A stretch of DNA of 64,000 nucleotides from Acidiflorens sp963841945 (GTDB lineage Bacteria > Acidobacteriota > Terriglobia > Terriglobales > Acidobacteriaceae): positions 496,001 through 560,000 of the forward strand of contig CAWJFC010000028.1 of the NCBI GenBank assembly GCA_963841945.1, given 5' to 3'. Each line of letters begins with the position of its first letter. Position 1 is the first letter of the stretch. Below, piece by piece: positions 45,660 through 53,888 of this stretch. Below the pieces are notes generated by a model. The model saw only the letters and a program-made list of their open reading frames with translations. It was not told the DNA's origin and did not search any database. Both the position numbers and the translations under genes were made by a program.

Positions 45660-46379
45660 CTAACGACTGCTGCTCAAATAAAATTCTGCTAACTCCATGT
45701 CGGCCGGGGTCGTGATCTTTATGTTTCTGGGCGAACCCATTACTACTGAAACCGGCATTCCGGAACGCTCGATCAGCGAGGCTTCGTCAGTTCCGACAAA
45801 GCCGTCAGCGGCTGCCTCGTCGAAAGCTTTTTTCAACAAATCATAGCGAAAGCCCTGCGGGGTTTGCGCCATGACCACACTCGCGCGCGGAATCGTCGCC
45901 TTGATGATCGCGCCATCGGCGGTGCGTTCGACCTGCTTTACCGTGTCGATGGCCGGCCAGCCCGCAATTGCCGCTTGATGCTTCTCCGCGGCCTGAATTA
46001 CGTGCGCGATGATTTCGCTGGTAATAAAAGGCCGCACGGCGTCGTGGACCAACACGATGTCGTCGGGATTTGCAGCTAGAGATTTCAGCGCGTTGGCGAC
46101 CGAATCCTGGCGATGCTCGCCGCCCTCCACCATCTCCAGCGGCTTTCTTAGAATTTCCGCATATTGCTTCTCGAGTTGCGCGCGGAAGCCGGCCATTTCG
46201 TCCTTGCGGAGTGCGACGACGATCTGGTGAACCTGCGGGCTGGCGGCGAAGACGCGCAGGGTATGGATCAGGATCGGAACGCCGCCGAGTTCCTTGAACT
46301 GCTTGGTGGGCGCTGTATGCGACGGCGGCGCCATACGCGTGCCCAGTCCGGCCGCGGGAATTATGACAAAAACCTTCAT
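45660..46379 (-). CDS. ispD: 2-C-methyl-D-erythritol 4-phosphate cytidylyltransferase
   Basis: 239 residues from the ATG at 46379, three residues before the nucleotide-binding motif IIPAAGLGTRM. Family features are PTKQFKELGGVPILIHTLRV, DDIVLVHDAVRPFI, AQTPQGFRYDLLKKAF and GFVGTDEASLIERSGMPV. It transfers CMP to methylerythritol phosphate. The open frame upstream to 46574 overlaps nothing conserved. It precedes ispF by 87 bp and follows the YacL-type gene by 50 bp; this yacL-ispD-ispF order is also known from Firmicutes. Confidence 0.95.
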   Translation of the reverse strand: MKVFVIIPAAGLGTRMAPPSHTAPTKQFKELGGVPILIHTLRVFAASPQVHQIVVALRKDEMAGFRAQLEKQYAEILRKPLEMVEGGEHRQDSVANALKSLAANPDDIVLVHDAVRPFITSEIIAHVIQAAEKHQAAIAGWPAIDTVKQVERTADGAIIKATIPRASVVMAQTPQGFRYDLLKKAFDEAAADGFVGTDEASLIERSGMPVSVVMGSPRNIKITTPADMELAEFYLSSSR

Positions 46380-46429
46380 CGGGACGATTAGTATACGCCT
46401 CGTTGCGGCCGCGCCATAACCAGCCGGCG

Positions 46430-47545
46430 CTACTCGGCGGCGCGGTCGATAGGCAGCGGCTTCTTGGGAACGTCGGCTGAGATTCCGCCCGTTCCGGTCG
46501 CCGGCTGCGCGGAAACCGGGCTCGCTGACGAACTGCTCTTGGAATCGTGGCGGCTCACGCTGCGCTCGTCCCACTTGCCGAAGATCATCTTGCCCGCGGT
46601 CGTTTGCAGAACCGAGGTGACCGAAACGTCGATCGTCTTGCCGATCATCTTGCGCGCATTGTCCACGACCACCATGGTTCCATCGTCGAGATAGGCGACG
46701 CCCTGGTTGTATTCCTTGCCCTCTTTGAGGATAAACACGCGCATGATCTCGCCGGGCAGGACGATCGGCTTGAGCGAGTTGGCGAGTTCGTTGATGTTGA
46801 GGACGGCGACACCCTGGAGCTGCGCAACCTTATTAAGGTTGAAATCGTTGGTGATGATCTTGCCTTCATAAACCTTGGCAAGTTCGATCAGTTTCATGTC
46901 GACTTCGCGGACGGCGGGAAAATCATCTTCAACGATTTGGATCATGGGCGACGCGGTTTTTTGCAGGCGCTGGAGCACGTCAAGTCCGCGGCGCCCGCGA
47001 TTGCGCTTAAGCGAATCAGCCGAGTCAGCCACCAGCTGGAGTTCGCGGAGCACGAACTGTGGGATCACCATCAGGCCGTCGAGGAATCCGGTTTCGGCGA
47101 TGTCCGCGATCCGGCCGTCAATGATCACGCTGGTATCGAGAATTTTGTAGCTCTTCTTACCCTGTTTTTCGCCGCCGAAGATTCCGCCCAGCGCGGCCAG
47201 GTTGAGCAGGTCGCCTTTATTCGCCCCAACCGCCAGGCCGACATAGGCCATGATGAGCATGACCATAATCTGGAGGAAGCTTTGCGTCGCACCGGGAGGA
47301 ATGCTGTTGCGAATCACCAGCGCGAACAGGTAAGCGCCGAAGATGCCGAGAACGCTGCCGATCGCGGAACCGATCAGGCGCTTCAGACTCATCACGCGCA
47401 GGCGCCACTCGAAGATCACGATGCCGGCGCCGATCGCTAACCCAACTACGGCGTCATAGTTCGAAGCCAAGCCGAACGGATGGATAACGAAGCAGATAAC
47501 CCCGACAATGATGATAAAAACAAGGCGTATAAAAACCAGATCCAC
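46430..47545 (-). CDS. PIN- and TRAM-domain membrane protein (YacL type)
   Basis: 371 residues. Four N-terminal membrane helices (residues about 5-25, 30-50, 60-85, 90-110) precede a PIN nuclease-like domain beginning KSYKILDTSVIIDGRIADIA (first catalytic Asp) with later acidic residues in VRELQLVADSADSLKRNRG-type context and GKIITNDFNLNKVA. A TRAM RNA-binding domain (residues about 285-335) follows, then a Ser/Pro-rich tail. YacL-type proteins are membrane-tethered probable RNases. It is the head of the isoprenoid pair ispD-ispF. Confidence 0.88.
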   Translation of the reverse strand: MDLVFIRLVFIIIVGVICFVIHPFGLASNYDAVVGLAIGAGIVIFEWRLRVMSLKRLIGSAIGSVLGIFGAYLFALVIRNSIPPGATQSFLQIMVMLIMAYVGLAVGANKGDLLNLAALGGIFGGEKQGKKSYKILDTSVIIDGRIADIAETGFLDGLMVIPQFVLRELQLVADSADSLKRNRGRRGLDVLQRLQKTASPMIQIVEDDFPAVREVDMKLIELAKVYEGKIITNDFNLNKVAQLQGVAVLNINELANSLKPIVLPGEIMRVFILKEGKEYNQGVAYLDDGTMVVVDNARKMIGKTIDVSVTSVLQTTAGKMIFGKWDERSVSRHDSKSSSSASPVSAQPATGTGGISADVPKKPLPIDRAAE

Positions 47546-47797
47546 AGCAATACCTCCACCGGGGGCAGAGTGCTGCTCAACCTCGCGCCCGGCGCCGGAT
47601 TCCAGGGCAGAGATGAGATGAATGCCCTGTGCCGGCGTTCTATTACGGAGCCGTATGAATATGGAAAATGCTCCGTGTCTATCTAAGCAACTGGAACCAC
47701 GGCAATAGTACGCAGGCAGTATATAACGGCCTAGAAGGGCGAGCCAGTCCTTGAAGGCCGATAACCTTTGGTGCAGACGCGGTTTGCTTCACCCAAC
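47546..47797. other. Gap between PIN-TRAM and ETF-QO genes
   Basis: 252 bp holding the upstream region of the PIN-TRAM gene. I see no gene, terminator or recognised repeat. Confidence 0.4.
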
Positions 47798-49525
47798 TTA
47801 CATGCCGTCGTAATTCGGCCCGCCGCCACCCTCCGGCGGAACCCACGTGATGATCTGGTAGGGGTCTTCGATGTCGCAGGTCTTGCAGTGTACGCAGTTG
47901 GATGGGTTCAGGCTGATGCGCTTGCCGTTCGGAGCCGACGAGTCCTCAATCATTTCGTAAACATTGGCGGGGCAGAAGTTCTGGCAGGGGCTGCCAAATT
48001 CCTTCACGCACCGCTCGTTGCAGATATTGGTGTCATGGATGACGAGATGCGCGGGCTGGTCTTCTTCGTGCTTCGTGCCGGAGTGGTAGAGGTCGGTAAG
48101 CTTGTCGAAAGTCAGTTTGCCGTCGCCTTTGGCGGGCCCGATGAGGTTGGCCTCCTTGCCTCCGTCGCCGGGAAGCGTGCTGATGGGCTTGAGGTTTTTG
48201 TATCCGGCATGCGAAGCGACGCGCGTGAACGGTCCGCCTTTAAGAAGCGCCTGGAGTCCACCATTGATCACGCCGCCCAGCAGGCCGTGCTCGAACCCCT
48301 GATGGAAATTGCGGACCTGCCACAGCTCATCCTTAATCCAGCTCGATTCAACGCGGCTCTGGAACTGGGAGAGCGTGGCTTTGGACGAATCGTCTTTGGT
48401 GAGCGCCTCGAAAGCAGTTTCAGCCGCCAGCATTCCGCTCTTGATGGCGAGGTGAATGCCCTTCAGCCGCGCCGAATTCAGGAAGCCGGCGGAGTCGCCA
48501 ATGATCATCCAGCCGTCTCCCGCCAGCGGCGGCAGCGACCACCAGCCGCCATAGGGCAGCGACTTCGCGCCGTACCGAATCATCTTCCCGCCCGCCAGAA
48601 GCTTGGCGACGAAGGGATGCTGCTTGAAGGTTTGCAGCACGTGCTGCGGGTCAAGGCGCGGGTCCTGGTAGTCAAGTCCGGTGACGAAGCCCAGCGAGAC
48701 TATGTTGTCAGCCGCGCCGTAGATCCATGCGCCGCCGTATTCCTTCGTGGTCAGCGGATATCCCATGGTGTAGATGACTTCGCCCTTCTGAACGCTGCCC
48801 GACGGAACCTCCCACAGCTCCTTCACTCCGACGCCATAGGTCTGCGGGTTGCGGTCTTTCATCAGGTCGAATTTTTCGATGAGCTGCTTGGTGAGCGATC
48901 CGCGCGGGCCTTCGGCCAGAATGGTGACCTTGGCTTTGACGTCATAGCCCGGCTCGAAATTCGACTTCGGCTGATTCTGCTTGTCGACCCCTTTGTCGTC
49001 GGTGCGCACTCCGGCCACGCGACTACCGTCCGTGCTTCCGTCAAAGATGAGTTCGGAGCCGGCGAATCCCGTGAAGATCGTGATGCCAGCCTCCTCAACC
49101 TTGCCAGCCAGCCACTTCACGAACTTGTTGATCGAGATGACGTAGTTGCCATGGTCACGCAGCGGCGGCGGCGTAATAGGCAGCTTGTAATGGCCGGTGC
49201 GGGTTAGAAAGTAAACGCCTTCCTTGTGAACCTCGGCGTCGAGCGGCGCTTCTTTTTCGAATCCAGGCAGAAGTTCGCGCATCGATCGCGGATCAAGCAG
49301 CGCTCCAGAGAGGCAGTGCTGTCCGGCCTCACGCGACTTTTCGAGGACGTAGATATTTTCTTTCGAGAGCTGTGCGTCAGGATTCTTGGCGTTGTGCGCG
49401 TCGATCAGTTGCGACAGGCGCAGCGCGCAGGCCATTCCGGCAGGGCCGCCGCCCACAATGACGACATCGGCGGGCATCTCAGGGTGCTCGACGTTGGGGA
49501 GAGGTTTGCGGAAGATGAGGGTCAT
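47798..49525 (-). CDS. Electron-transfer flavoprotein:ubiquinone oxidoreductase
   Basis: 575 residues. The N-terminal FAD-binding motif is DVVIVGGGPAGMACALRLSQ. The central part has GALLDPRSMRELLPGFEKEA, ILAEGPRGSLTKQL and the membrane-associating region with SLGFVTGLDYQDPRLDPQHV. The C-terminal 4Fe-4S ferredoxin-like domain has CPANVYE and NCVHCKTCDIEDPYQIITWV cysteines. It passes electrons from ETF, reduced by acyl-CoA and related dehydrogenases, to the quinone pool. No ETF genes are adjacent. Confidence 0.95.
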   Translation of the reverse strand: MTLIFRKPLPNVEHPEMPADVVIVGGGPAGMACALRLSQLIDAHNAKNPDAQLSKENIYVLEKSREAGQHCLSGALLDPRSMRELLPGFEKEAPLDAEVHKEGVYFLTRTGHYKLPITPPPLRDHGNYVISINKFVKWLAGKVEEAGITIFTGFAGSELIFDGSTDGSRVAGVRTDDKGVDKQNQPKSNFEPGYDVKAKVTILAEGPRGSLTKQLIEKFDLMKDRNPQTYGVGVKELWEVPSGSVQKGEVIYTMGYPLTTKEYGGAWIYGAADNIVSLGFVTGLDYQDPRLDPQHVLQTFKQHPFVAKLLAGGKMIRYGAKSLPYGGWWSLPPLAGDGWMIIGDSAGFLNSARLKGIHLAIKSGMLAAETAFEALTKDDSSKATLSQFQSRVESSWIKDELWQVRNFHQGFEHGLLGGVINGGLQALLKGGPFTRVASHAGYKNLKPISTLPGDGGKEANLIGPAKGDGKLTFDKLTDLYHSGTKHEEDQPAHLVIHDTNICNERCVKEFGSPCQNFCPANVYEMIEDSSAPNGKRISLNPSNCVHCKTCDIEDPYQIITWVPPEGGGGPNYDGM

Positions 49526-49700
49526 GGCTTGATGGTCGAAAGCGGCCGAATAAACAACAGGATCCGGCCAGGTTTATTGGTCAGTGTCTGGTCCGCGGTT
49601 ATGAAGTCACCCCTTCGTTCCATGGCAAAAGCGCAGTATACCGCGTCGTAAACGGGGTGGCTGTGACTAACGGCTCCTTGAAATGCGGCGTGGGCGAGAG
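49522..49700 (-). pseudogene. C-terminal fragment of a VapC-like PIN toxin
   Basis: About 58 residues match the end of VapC-type PIN domains: HPVYDAVYCAFAMERRGDFITADQTL, quoted in halves as HPVYDAVYCAFA and GDFITADQTL, with two of the acidic residues. The N-terminal half with the first catalytic Asp is not present upstream in any frame, and no antitoxin is visible. It abuts the start of the ETF-QO gene. It is a remnant rather than a working toxin. Confidence 0.55.
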
Positions 49701-49786
49701 CGTTGTGAGCATAACTGATCAGCGCAGGTACGTCCCGGTGCCTCAGAATCGAAGTAGTAACAGATCTCCAGCTAGGACGGCCTCCA

Positions 49787-50605
49787 GTGAAGCAAATCAC
49801 GACCGCGAAGAAGAAACCTGCCTTCAATGCCCACATCTTTCTTTCAACGACTGGAAAGGGGAGGATTATGGTGTCTTTTGAAAAGAAGCAAACAATCTTT
49901 TCTCAAGGGGATGCGACGGACGGGCTATTTTTTGTCCAGACGGGGAAGGTGCAGCTCAGCGTTGTATCGGAAGCGGGGAAAGAAGCAACGCTTGGCATTT
50001 TGAGCGAAGGCGATTTCTTTGGAGAAGGTGGTCTCGCCGGTCAGCTTCATCGCATGTCGTCTGCAGTCGCAAGGACGGACTGCGTCCTATTGCATGTTGA
50101 GAGGAAGGCGATGATGTCGGCCATGAGCCGTGAGCCGAAATTGTCAGCGATGTTTGTCAAGTACCTGCTGAAGCGCAACATCCGATATCAGGACGATCTG
50201 GTGGATCAACTTTTCAATTCCAGCGAAAAACGTCTGGCGCGCGTTCTTCTGCTGATGGCCCAGTTCGGCAAGGAAGGCGTGTCGGAAATGTCGGTCCCAA
50301 GATTGAGTCAGGAGACCCTGGCAGAGATGGTAGGGACGACACGTTCCCGGGTCAGCTTCTTCATGAACCGGTTCAGGAAACTCGGCTTTATCAACTATGA
50401 CGTGGGAGACAACTTGCACGTCCACAGTTCGCTGCTTAACGTCGTGCTTCATGATGATGACAGAATAAGCCTGACGGCCGCAGGCAAGAACCCGACTCTG
50501 GGTCTCAGGAAGGGTTCAGAACCACCTCGGGAGCCCGGCGAGGCTCCTGATAAAGATCGTGCCCGGAGGCCGCCCCTCCCCAGCGTTCCAAGACGCCATT
50601 GCTGA
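49787..50605 (+). CDS. Crp/Fnr-family transcriptional regulator
   Basis: 272 residues from the ATG at 49787. The cyclic-nucleotide-binding-like domain spans residues about 35-145 (QTIFSQGDATDGLFFVQTGK, ILSEGDFFGEGGLAGQ). The dimerisation helix (VKYLLKRNIRYQDDLVDQLF) leads to a winged HTH with RLSQETLAEMVGTTRSRVSF and FMNRFRKLGFINYD. The last 45 residues after LNVVLHDDD are an Arg/Pro-rich extension, perhaps read-through from decay downstream. There are no Fe-S cysteines of the FNR type. Ligand and regulon are unknown. Confidence 0.88.
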   Translation: MKQITTAKKKPAFNAHIFLSTTGKGRIMVSFEKKQTIFSQGDATDGLFFVQTGKVQLSVVSEAGKEATLGILSEGDFFGEGGLAGQLHRMSSAVARTDCVLLHVERKAMMSAMSREPKLSAMFVKYLLKRNIRYQDDLVDQLFNSSEKRLARVLLLMAQFGKEGVSEMSVPRLSQETLAEMVGTTRSRVSFFMNRFRKLGFINYDVGDNLHVHSSLLNVVLHDDDRISLTAAGKNPTLGLRKGSEPPREPGEAPDKDRARRPPLPSVPRRHC

Positions 50606-50694
50606 ACCAGCTGGATCGCGACCGGATAACTTCGCGATGTGTGGCTCTCAACGTCATGACCAGAGGCAGTCGCATTGTCGGCTCCGGAGGCACC

Positions 50695-50945
50695 ATGACA
50701 AATCACCCTCAAGACCCTGTCACATTTGGTTGCAAGCGCGGCGATTTTTCTTGGCACATCCACCTCGAGTGCAGCTAATCCCCCGCTTCCATCAGCTCGG
50801 TCGGTTGGGCCCACAGAGCTCGAAATGCAAGTCCTGCTTCATCGAGCCAACTTCTCCTCGGGTGAGATCAATGGGAAGGGAAGACCAGCCGCGAGGCCCT
50901 GGCGTGGGAGGCCAGTGGGCGTTTCGGCTCCTTTCCGGGGTCGAT
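50695..50945 (+). pseudogene. Truncated secreted peptidoglycan-binding protein
   Basis: A frame from 50726 reads LVASAAIFLGTSTSSAANPP (signal peptide) followed by ELEMQVLLHRANFSSGEING, the start of a PG_binding_1 domain as in L,D-transpeptidase-like proteins. An ATG at 50695 is one frame off. After EINGK a 5-bp duplication (GGAAG) shifts the frame; the third frame continues KTSREALAWEASGRF, as expected for the domain. The gene then stops at the first palindromic repeat and IS element, and no continuation is found. It marks the left edge of the accessory array. Confidence 0.55.
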
Positions 50946-50954
50946 GAGTGAAAT
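50915..50954 (+). repeat. Array palindrome A, left part (split by the IS element)
   Basis: GGGCGTTTCGGCTCC...CGATGAGTGAAAT forms a weak left arm and the first half of the right arm. The missing half (CGCGATGTTACGCCAACTATG) lies at 52333 beyond the IS element. Joined, they give the right-arm consensus seen at 52687, 53739, 56350 and 60540. Confidence 0.7.
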
Positions 50955-51040
50955 TGATTCCATAACAATGTCGGCTCCGACGCCCGAGGAAGCTTTGGTG
51001 GTGCCAACCAACCAAGGCCCGGGGAGAAAGGAGCCGAACG

Positions 51041-52093
51041 ATGATCATTATAGGAGCGGATTACCATCCGGGCTTCCAGCAAATTGCGTTTGTCGATACG
51101 GACACGGGTGAGTTGCAGGAACGGCGACTGGAGCATCGCGAGGACGCGGAAAAGTTCTATCGAGATCTGGCCGCGCAAGAACTCAAAGTGCGTGTGGGGA
51201 TGGAGGCGAGTGGACACGCTCGCTGGTTTGAACGGCTGCTGGGAGAGTTGCAGTTTGAGTTGTGGATTGGGGATGCGGCCGAGATCCGCACGAAGCGAGT
51301 GCGGAAGCAGAAGACGGATCGCCAGGATGCGCAACTGATTCTGCAACTGCTGATCGAAAATCGGTTTCCGCGGATCTGGGTGCCGAGCTGGGAGAATCGC
51401 GATCTGCGGCAACTGCTGTGGCATCGTCACCTGATGGTGCAGGCACGTACGCGGATCATGAACCAACTGGAGGCCGTAGCGCTCAACGAAGGACTGCGTT
51501 GCAAAAAGAAGCTGTGGCGGGATGCGGGACGCGAGCAACTGGAGTCGTTTCGCTTAATGCCATGGGCGAGCCGGCGACGGCACGATCTGCTGGAGTTGCT
51601 GGACCGACTGACGCCGACGATTGCCGAGTTGACCCAGGCCATCGAGCAGGAGGCGGAGAAGTGTGCGGCGGCGCAACGCTTGCAGACCCATCCGGGAGTT
51701 GGGGCACTGACCGCGCTGGCCTTCGTGCTGATCATCGGCAGAGCGGATCGGTTTGGGTGTGGCAAGCAGATCGCCAGTTACCTGGGGCTGGTGCCATTAG
51801 AAGAGTCGAGTGGGAATCGGCGGCGCTTGGGACACATCACGAAACAAGGGAACGCGCTGCTGCGTTTTCTGCTCGTCGAAGCGGCCCAGGTCACGGTGCG
51901 CAGCGATCAGGAATGGCGCAACCGATATTTTCACCTGGTGCTGCGGCGAGGGCGGAAGATCGCCAAGGTCGCTATGGCACGACGGCTGGCGGTTCGCCTG
52001 TACTGGATGTGGCGCAAGGGATGGAACTACGGGCAGTTGAAAAGTTTCGGTTCGCACGCGGGAGAGCCCGGACATCGCGATGGTGTGCGGTAG
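51041..52093 (+). CDS. IS110/IS1111-family DEDD transposase
   Basis: 350 residues; the start follows AAAGGAG. The N-terminal DEDD RuvC-like domain has the first Asp in IIIGADYHPGF, Glu in VGMEASGHARWF and the Asp pair in KQKTDRQDAQLI. The C-terminal Transposase_20 domain has LQTHPGVGALTALAFVLIIG and ASYLGLVPLEESSGNRRRLG with the candidate catalytic serine, then ITKQGNALLRFLLVEAA. Full length and apparently intact. Family members move with a guide (bridge/seek) RNA transcribed from a non-coding end. Confidence 0.95.
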   Translation: MIIIGADYHPGFQQIAFVDTDTGELQERRLEHREDAEKFYRDLAAQELKVRVGMEASGHARWFERLLGELQFELWIGDAAEIRTKRVRKQKTDRQDAQLILQLLIENRFPRIWVPSWENRDLRQLLWHRHLMVQARTRIMNQLEAVALNEGLRCKKKLWRDAGREQLESFRLMPWASRRRHDLLELLDRLTPTIAELTQAIEQEAEKCAAAQRLQTHPGVGALTALAFVLIIGRADRFGCGKQIASYLGLVPLEESSGNRRRLGHITKQGNALLRFLLVEAAQVTVRSDQEWRNRYFHLVLRRGRKIAKVAMARRLAVRLYWMWRKGWNYGQLKSFGSHAGEPGHRDGVR

Positions 52094-52315
52094 AACACCG
52101 AGTAATTGATTGGGTATCCCGCTCCCCTTCAGGGGAGTTCGAAGTAGTAATCATGATCGAACGTGTGACCGAAGAGACGCATGGGTCGGACTGAGTTCCT
52201 GACCTGAAACTGATTACGAGCGAGCCTTGGTTGGAAAGGCAGAACCTTCAACGAGAGCGAAATGGCGCGCTTTTCGAAGTGCACGGGCTAGTGCGCCTCA
52301 AAAGTGCTTGACACC
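52094..52315 (+). ncRNA. Candidate guide-RNA (seekRNA/bridge RNA) region of the IS element
   Basis: 222 bp between the transposase stop and the right inverted repeat, with no coding signal. It has hairpins such as CTCCCCTTCAGGGGAG at 52122-52137. In the IS1111 group the guide RNA is encoded downstream of the transposase, and this is the only non-coding part long enough here. The call rests on family knowledge and position, not on a recognised RNA sequence. Confidence 0.4.
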
Positions 52316-52332
52316 GCCGACATTGTTAGAGA

Positions 52333-52353
52333 CGCGATGTTACGCCAACTATG
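52333..52353 (+). repeat. Array palindrome A, right part
   Basis: CGCGATGTTACGCCAACTATG is the second half of the palindrome's right arm, displaced from 50954 by the IS element. Confidence 0.7.
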
Positions 52354-52395
52354 CCGCCCTCAAAGGGGCAAGCAGCTAAAATCAAATCGTCTGCG

Positions 52396-52689
52396 ATGAA
52401 AATGCTCTGGTGCTGGCGCTGCAAGATCGAAGTGCCGATGCTTGACGATGATGAGTACCGTCAAGTGATGTCCTTCCGTCCCACTACCGAGCGTAATCTT
52501 CAAACAAGATTCAAATCGATGCTTGCGGAGTACGAACGCATCACCGGATTCCGTGAGACAAATCCCAATGCCGTATTTCACCATCGTCTTTCAGACTATG
52601 GGCCTCCATGTCGGTACTGTGGGAAGCCCTTGAGAACACCGCAAGCGAAGCTCTGCGGCTCTTGCATGAAGCCCGTGTCGTGTCAGTGA
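52396..52689 (+). CDS. Small double zinc-ribbon-like protein of unknown function
   Basis: 97 residues from the ATG at 52396 (MKMLWCWRCKIEVPMLDDDE); an ATG at 52351 lies inside the repeat and is less likely. An N-terminal CWRC pair and a C-terminal CRYC...CGSC pair (GPPCRYCGKPLRTPQAKLCG) suggest two zinc sites, with YERITGFRETNPNAVFHHRL in between. I have a sense of similar proteins in soil bacteria, but no function is known. First gene of the array; its 3' end runs into palindrome B. Confidence 0.7.
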   Translation: MKMLWCWRCKIEVPMLDDDEYRQVMSFRPTTERNLQTRFKSMLAEYERITGFRETNPNAVFHHRLSDYGPPCRYCGKPLRTPQAKLCGSCMKPVSCQ

Positions 52690-52716
52690 GTGAAATCGCG
52701 ATTTATCGCCAACTAT
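52640..52716 (+). repeat. Array palindrome B
   Basis: The right arm GAGTGAAATCGCGATTTATC then GCCAACTATG is at 52688-52712 and is the best match to consensus. The left arm is weak and lies in the end of the upstream gene. It sits between two convergent gene ends. Confidence 0.7.
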
Positions 52717-53639
52717 GTCTGCATTCCTTCGCCGATCACTGAGCCCGAACTTTCCGACTGAGTAGACGACCCAACGAGACTGGAAACGATTCGTTTGCGC
52801 CACAACAAGAACGCGATCGCCCCCACTGGTACCGTTGTTAAGATCATGCACGGACCATACGGGGTGAATGTCGTATAGACAGGTGGCCCTTGAACAGCCA
52901 GGGGGGTGAACGACCATTGTCCGCTGGTCCAGTTCACGGTAAGTCGGAACACGCCGATGGCTATGGGCACGAACCAGATCAGCCTCTTCTTTCCCACTTT
53001 CATCCGAATGCACAGGACAAAGGCATAAAGAGTAAGCGCCGATGCTGCGATGGCAAGAAATAGCCCTCCGTATTGAGGGCTACCCTTGCCTGTCAAAGTG
53101 AACTCATTCGCTTCTTCAAAGGATTTGGAGGCCGGCATGACATAAAACCCCGTGATGGTTTTCACGCCTCCGCTCGTGTATATCGAAACTTGGGAGAGAA
53201 TCCAACTTCCGGGTAGAAACTCCGTGCTGTTTGTGGATGACAATCTCGGAGCAAATTCGTATTCCAAAGTAAGGTTCGTCAAGGAGCTACCGTCACTTGA
53301 ATAGAGTACCGAAGCTTCGACGGTCTTAATTGATGCAGGTTCACCACTGGGAATCATCTGATACATTCTCGTCAGTGTGTTGCGCGTCTCAGCATTCCGA
53401 ATGCTTGGATCAAGATGCTCTTCAATTTGCCCGAACTGACTCTGTCGAAGCAGATCGGTGTAATGCACCGCCAACGACTGGTCATCTTGTGGCGTCCATT
53501 TCTTCAATAGGCTCGCCCGGTCATAACCAAAAAGCCTGAAATAGCTATCTCGATTGCAGCCCGCAAGAGGCAGCAGCAAGCACAAAAGGCAGCACGATCG
53601 TATTGAGACAATCCATCCTGTCTCTCTAACACGCTTCAT
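52713..53639 (-). CDS. Predicted lipoprotein with C-terminal membrane helices, unknown
   Basis: 308 residues from the ATG at 53639. A lipoprotein signal ends LLPLAGC. A soluble part of about 170 residues follows (YTDLLRQSQFGQIEEHLDPS, LTLEYEFAPRLSSTNSTEFL), then three hydrophobic helices near the C-terminus (LFLAIAASALTLYAFVLCI, LIWFVPIAIGVFRLTV, MILTTVPVGAIAFLLW). I do not recognise the family. It faces opposite to its neighbours and is bounded by palindromes B and C. Confidence 0.7.
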   Translation of the reverse strand: MKRVRETGWIVSIRSCCLLCLLLPLAGCNRDSYFRLFGYDRASLLKKWTPQDDQSLAVHYTDLLRQSQFGQIEEHLDPSIRNAETRNTLTRMYQMIPSGEPASIKTVEASVLYSSDGSSLTNLTLEYEFAPRLSSTNSTEFLPGSWILSQVSIYTSGGVKTITGFYVMPASKSFEEANEFTLTGKGSPQYGGLFLAIAASALTLYAFVLCIRMKVGKKRLIWFVPIAIGVFRLTVNWTSGQWSFTPLAVQGPPVYTTFTPYGPCMILTTVPVGAIAFLLWRKRIVSSLVGSSTQSESSGSVIGEGMQT

Positions 53640-53691
53640 GGCTGGTACATTACTCTGAAATGCCGGGAAGCTCCACATCGTTGTTGAAATC

Positions 53692-53772
53692 AAGGCCTTT
53701 GCGCAAGCGTGCGCTTTTGTTTTGCCTTTTTGAAGTCGATGAGTGAAATCGCGATTTTTCAAGCAGTTATGT
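53692..53772 (+). repeat. Array palindrome C
   Basis: Left AAGGCCTTTGCGCAAGCGTG, right GATGAGTGAAATCGCGATTT then TTCAAGCAGTTATGTG. This copy ends GTTATGT, close to the integron core GTTRRRY. Confidence 0.7.
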
Positions 53773-53888
53773 GGGCGGGACGCATGGAACGGACGCTCTG
53801 GATGCCGACTTAGGCACAGTCAACCCTCGCCCGCGACTGTGAACTTTTGTGACCGAACTGCCGATAGTTTGGGCGAGGGGGCGGTAAT

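Larger units (their letters stand above)
50955..52332 (+). mobile_element. IS110/IS1111-family insertion sequence
   Basis: About 1.38 kb. Subterminal inverted repeats TAACAATGTCGGC (50963-50975) and GCCGACATTGTTA (52316-52328) are exact complements, set 8 bp and 4 bp from the inferred ends, as in the IS1111 group. It encodes one DEDD transposase and has a long non-coding right end. It interrupts the right arm of an array palindrome between GAGTGAAAT and CGCGAT with no visible target duplication. The ends are inferred from the rebuilt target. Confidence 0.82.

Noticed and set aside
50606..51538. Minus-strand frame 50792-51538 opposite the transposase
   Set aside because: Shadow of the transposase and of the truncated peptidoglycan-binding gene.
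52333..52353. attI site of a classical integron at the array's left edge
   Set aside because: The GATGTTACGCC word looks attI1-like, but it is explained by the palindrome right arm split by the IS element, and no integrase gene is adjacent.
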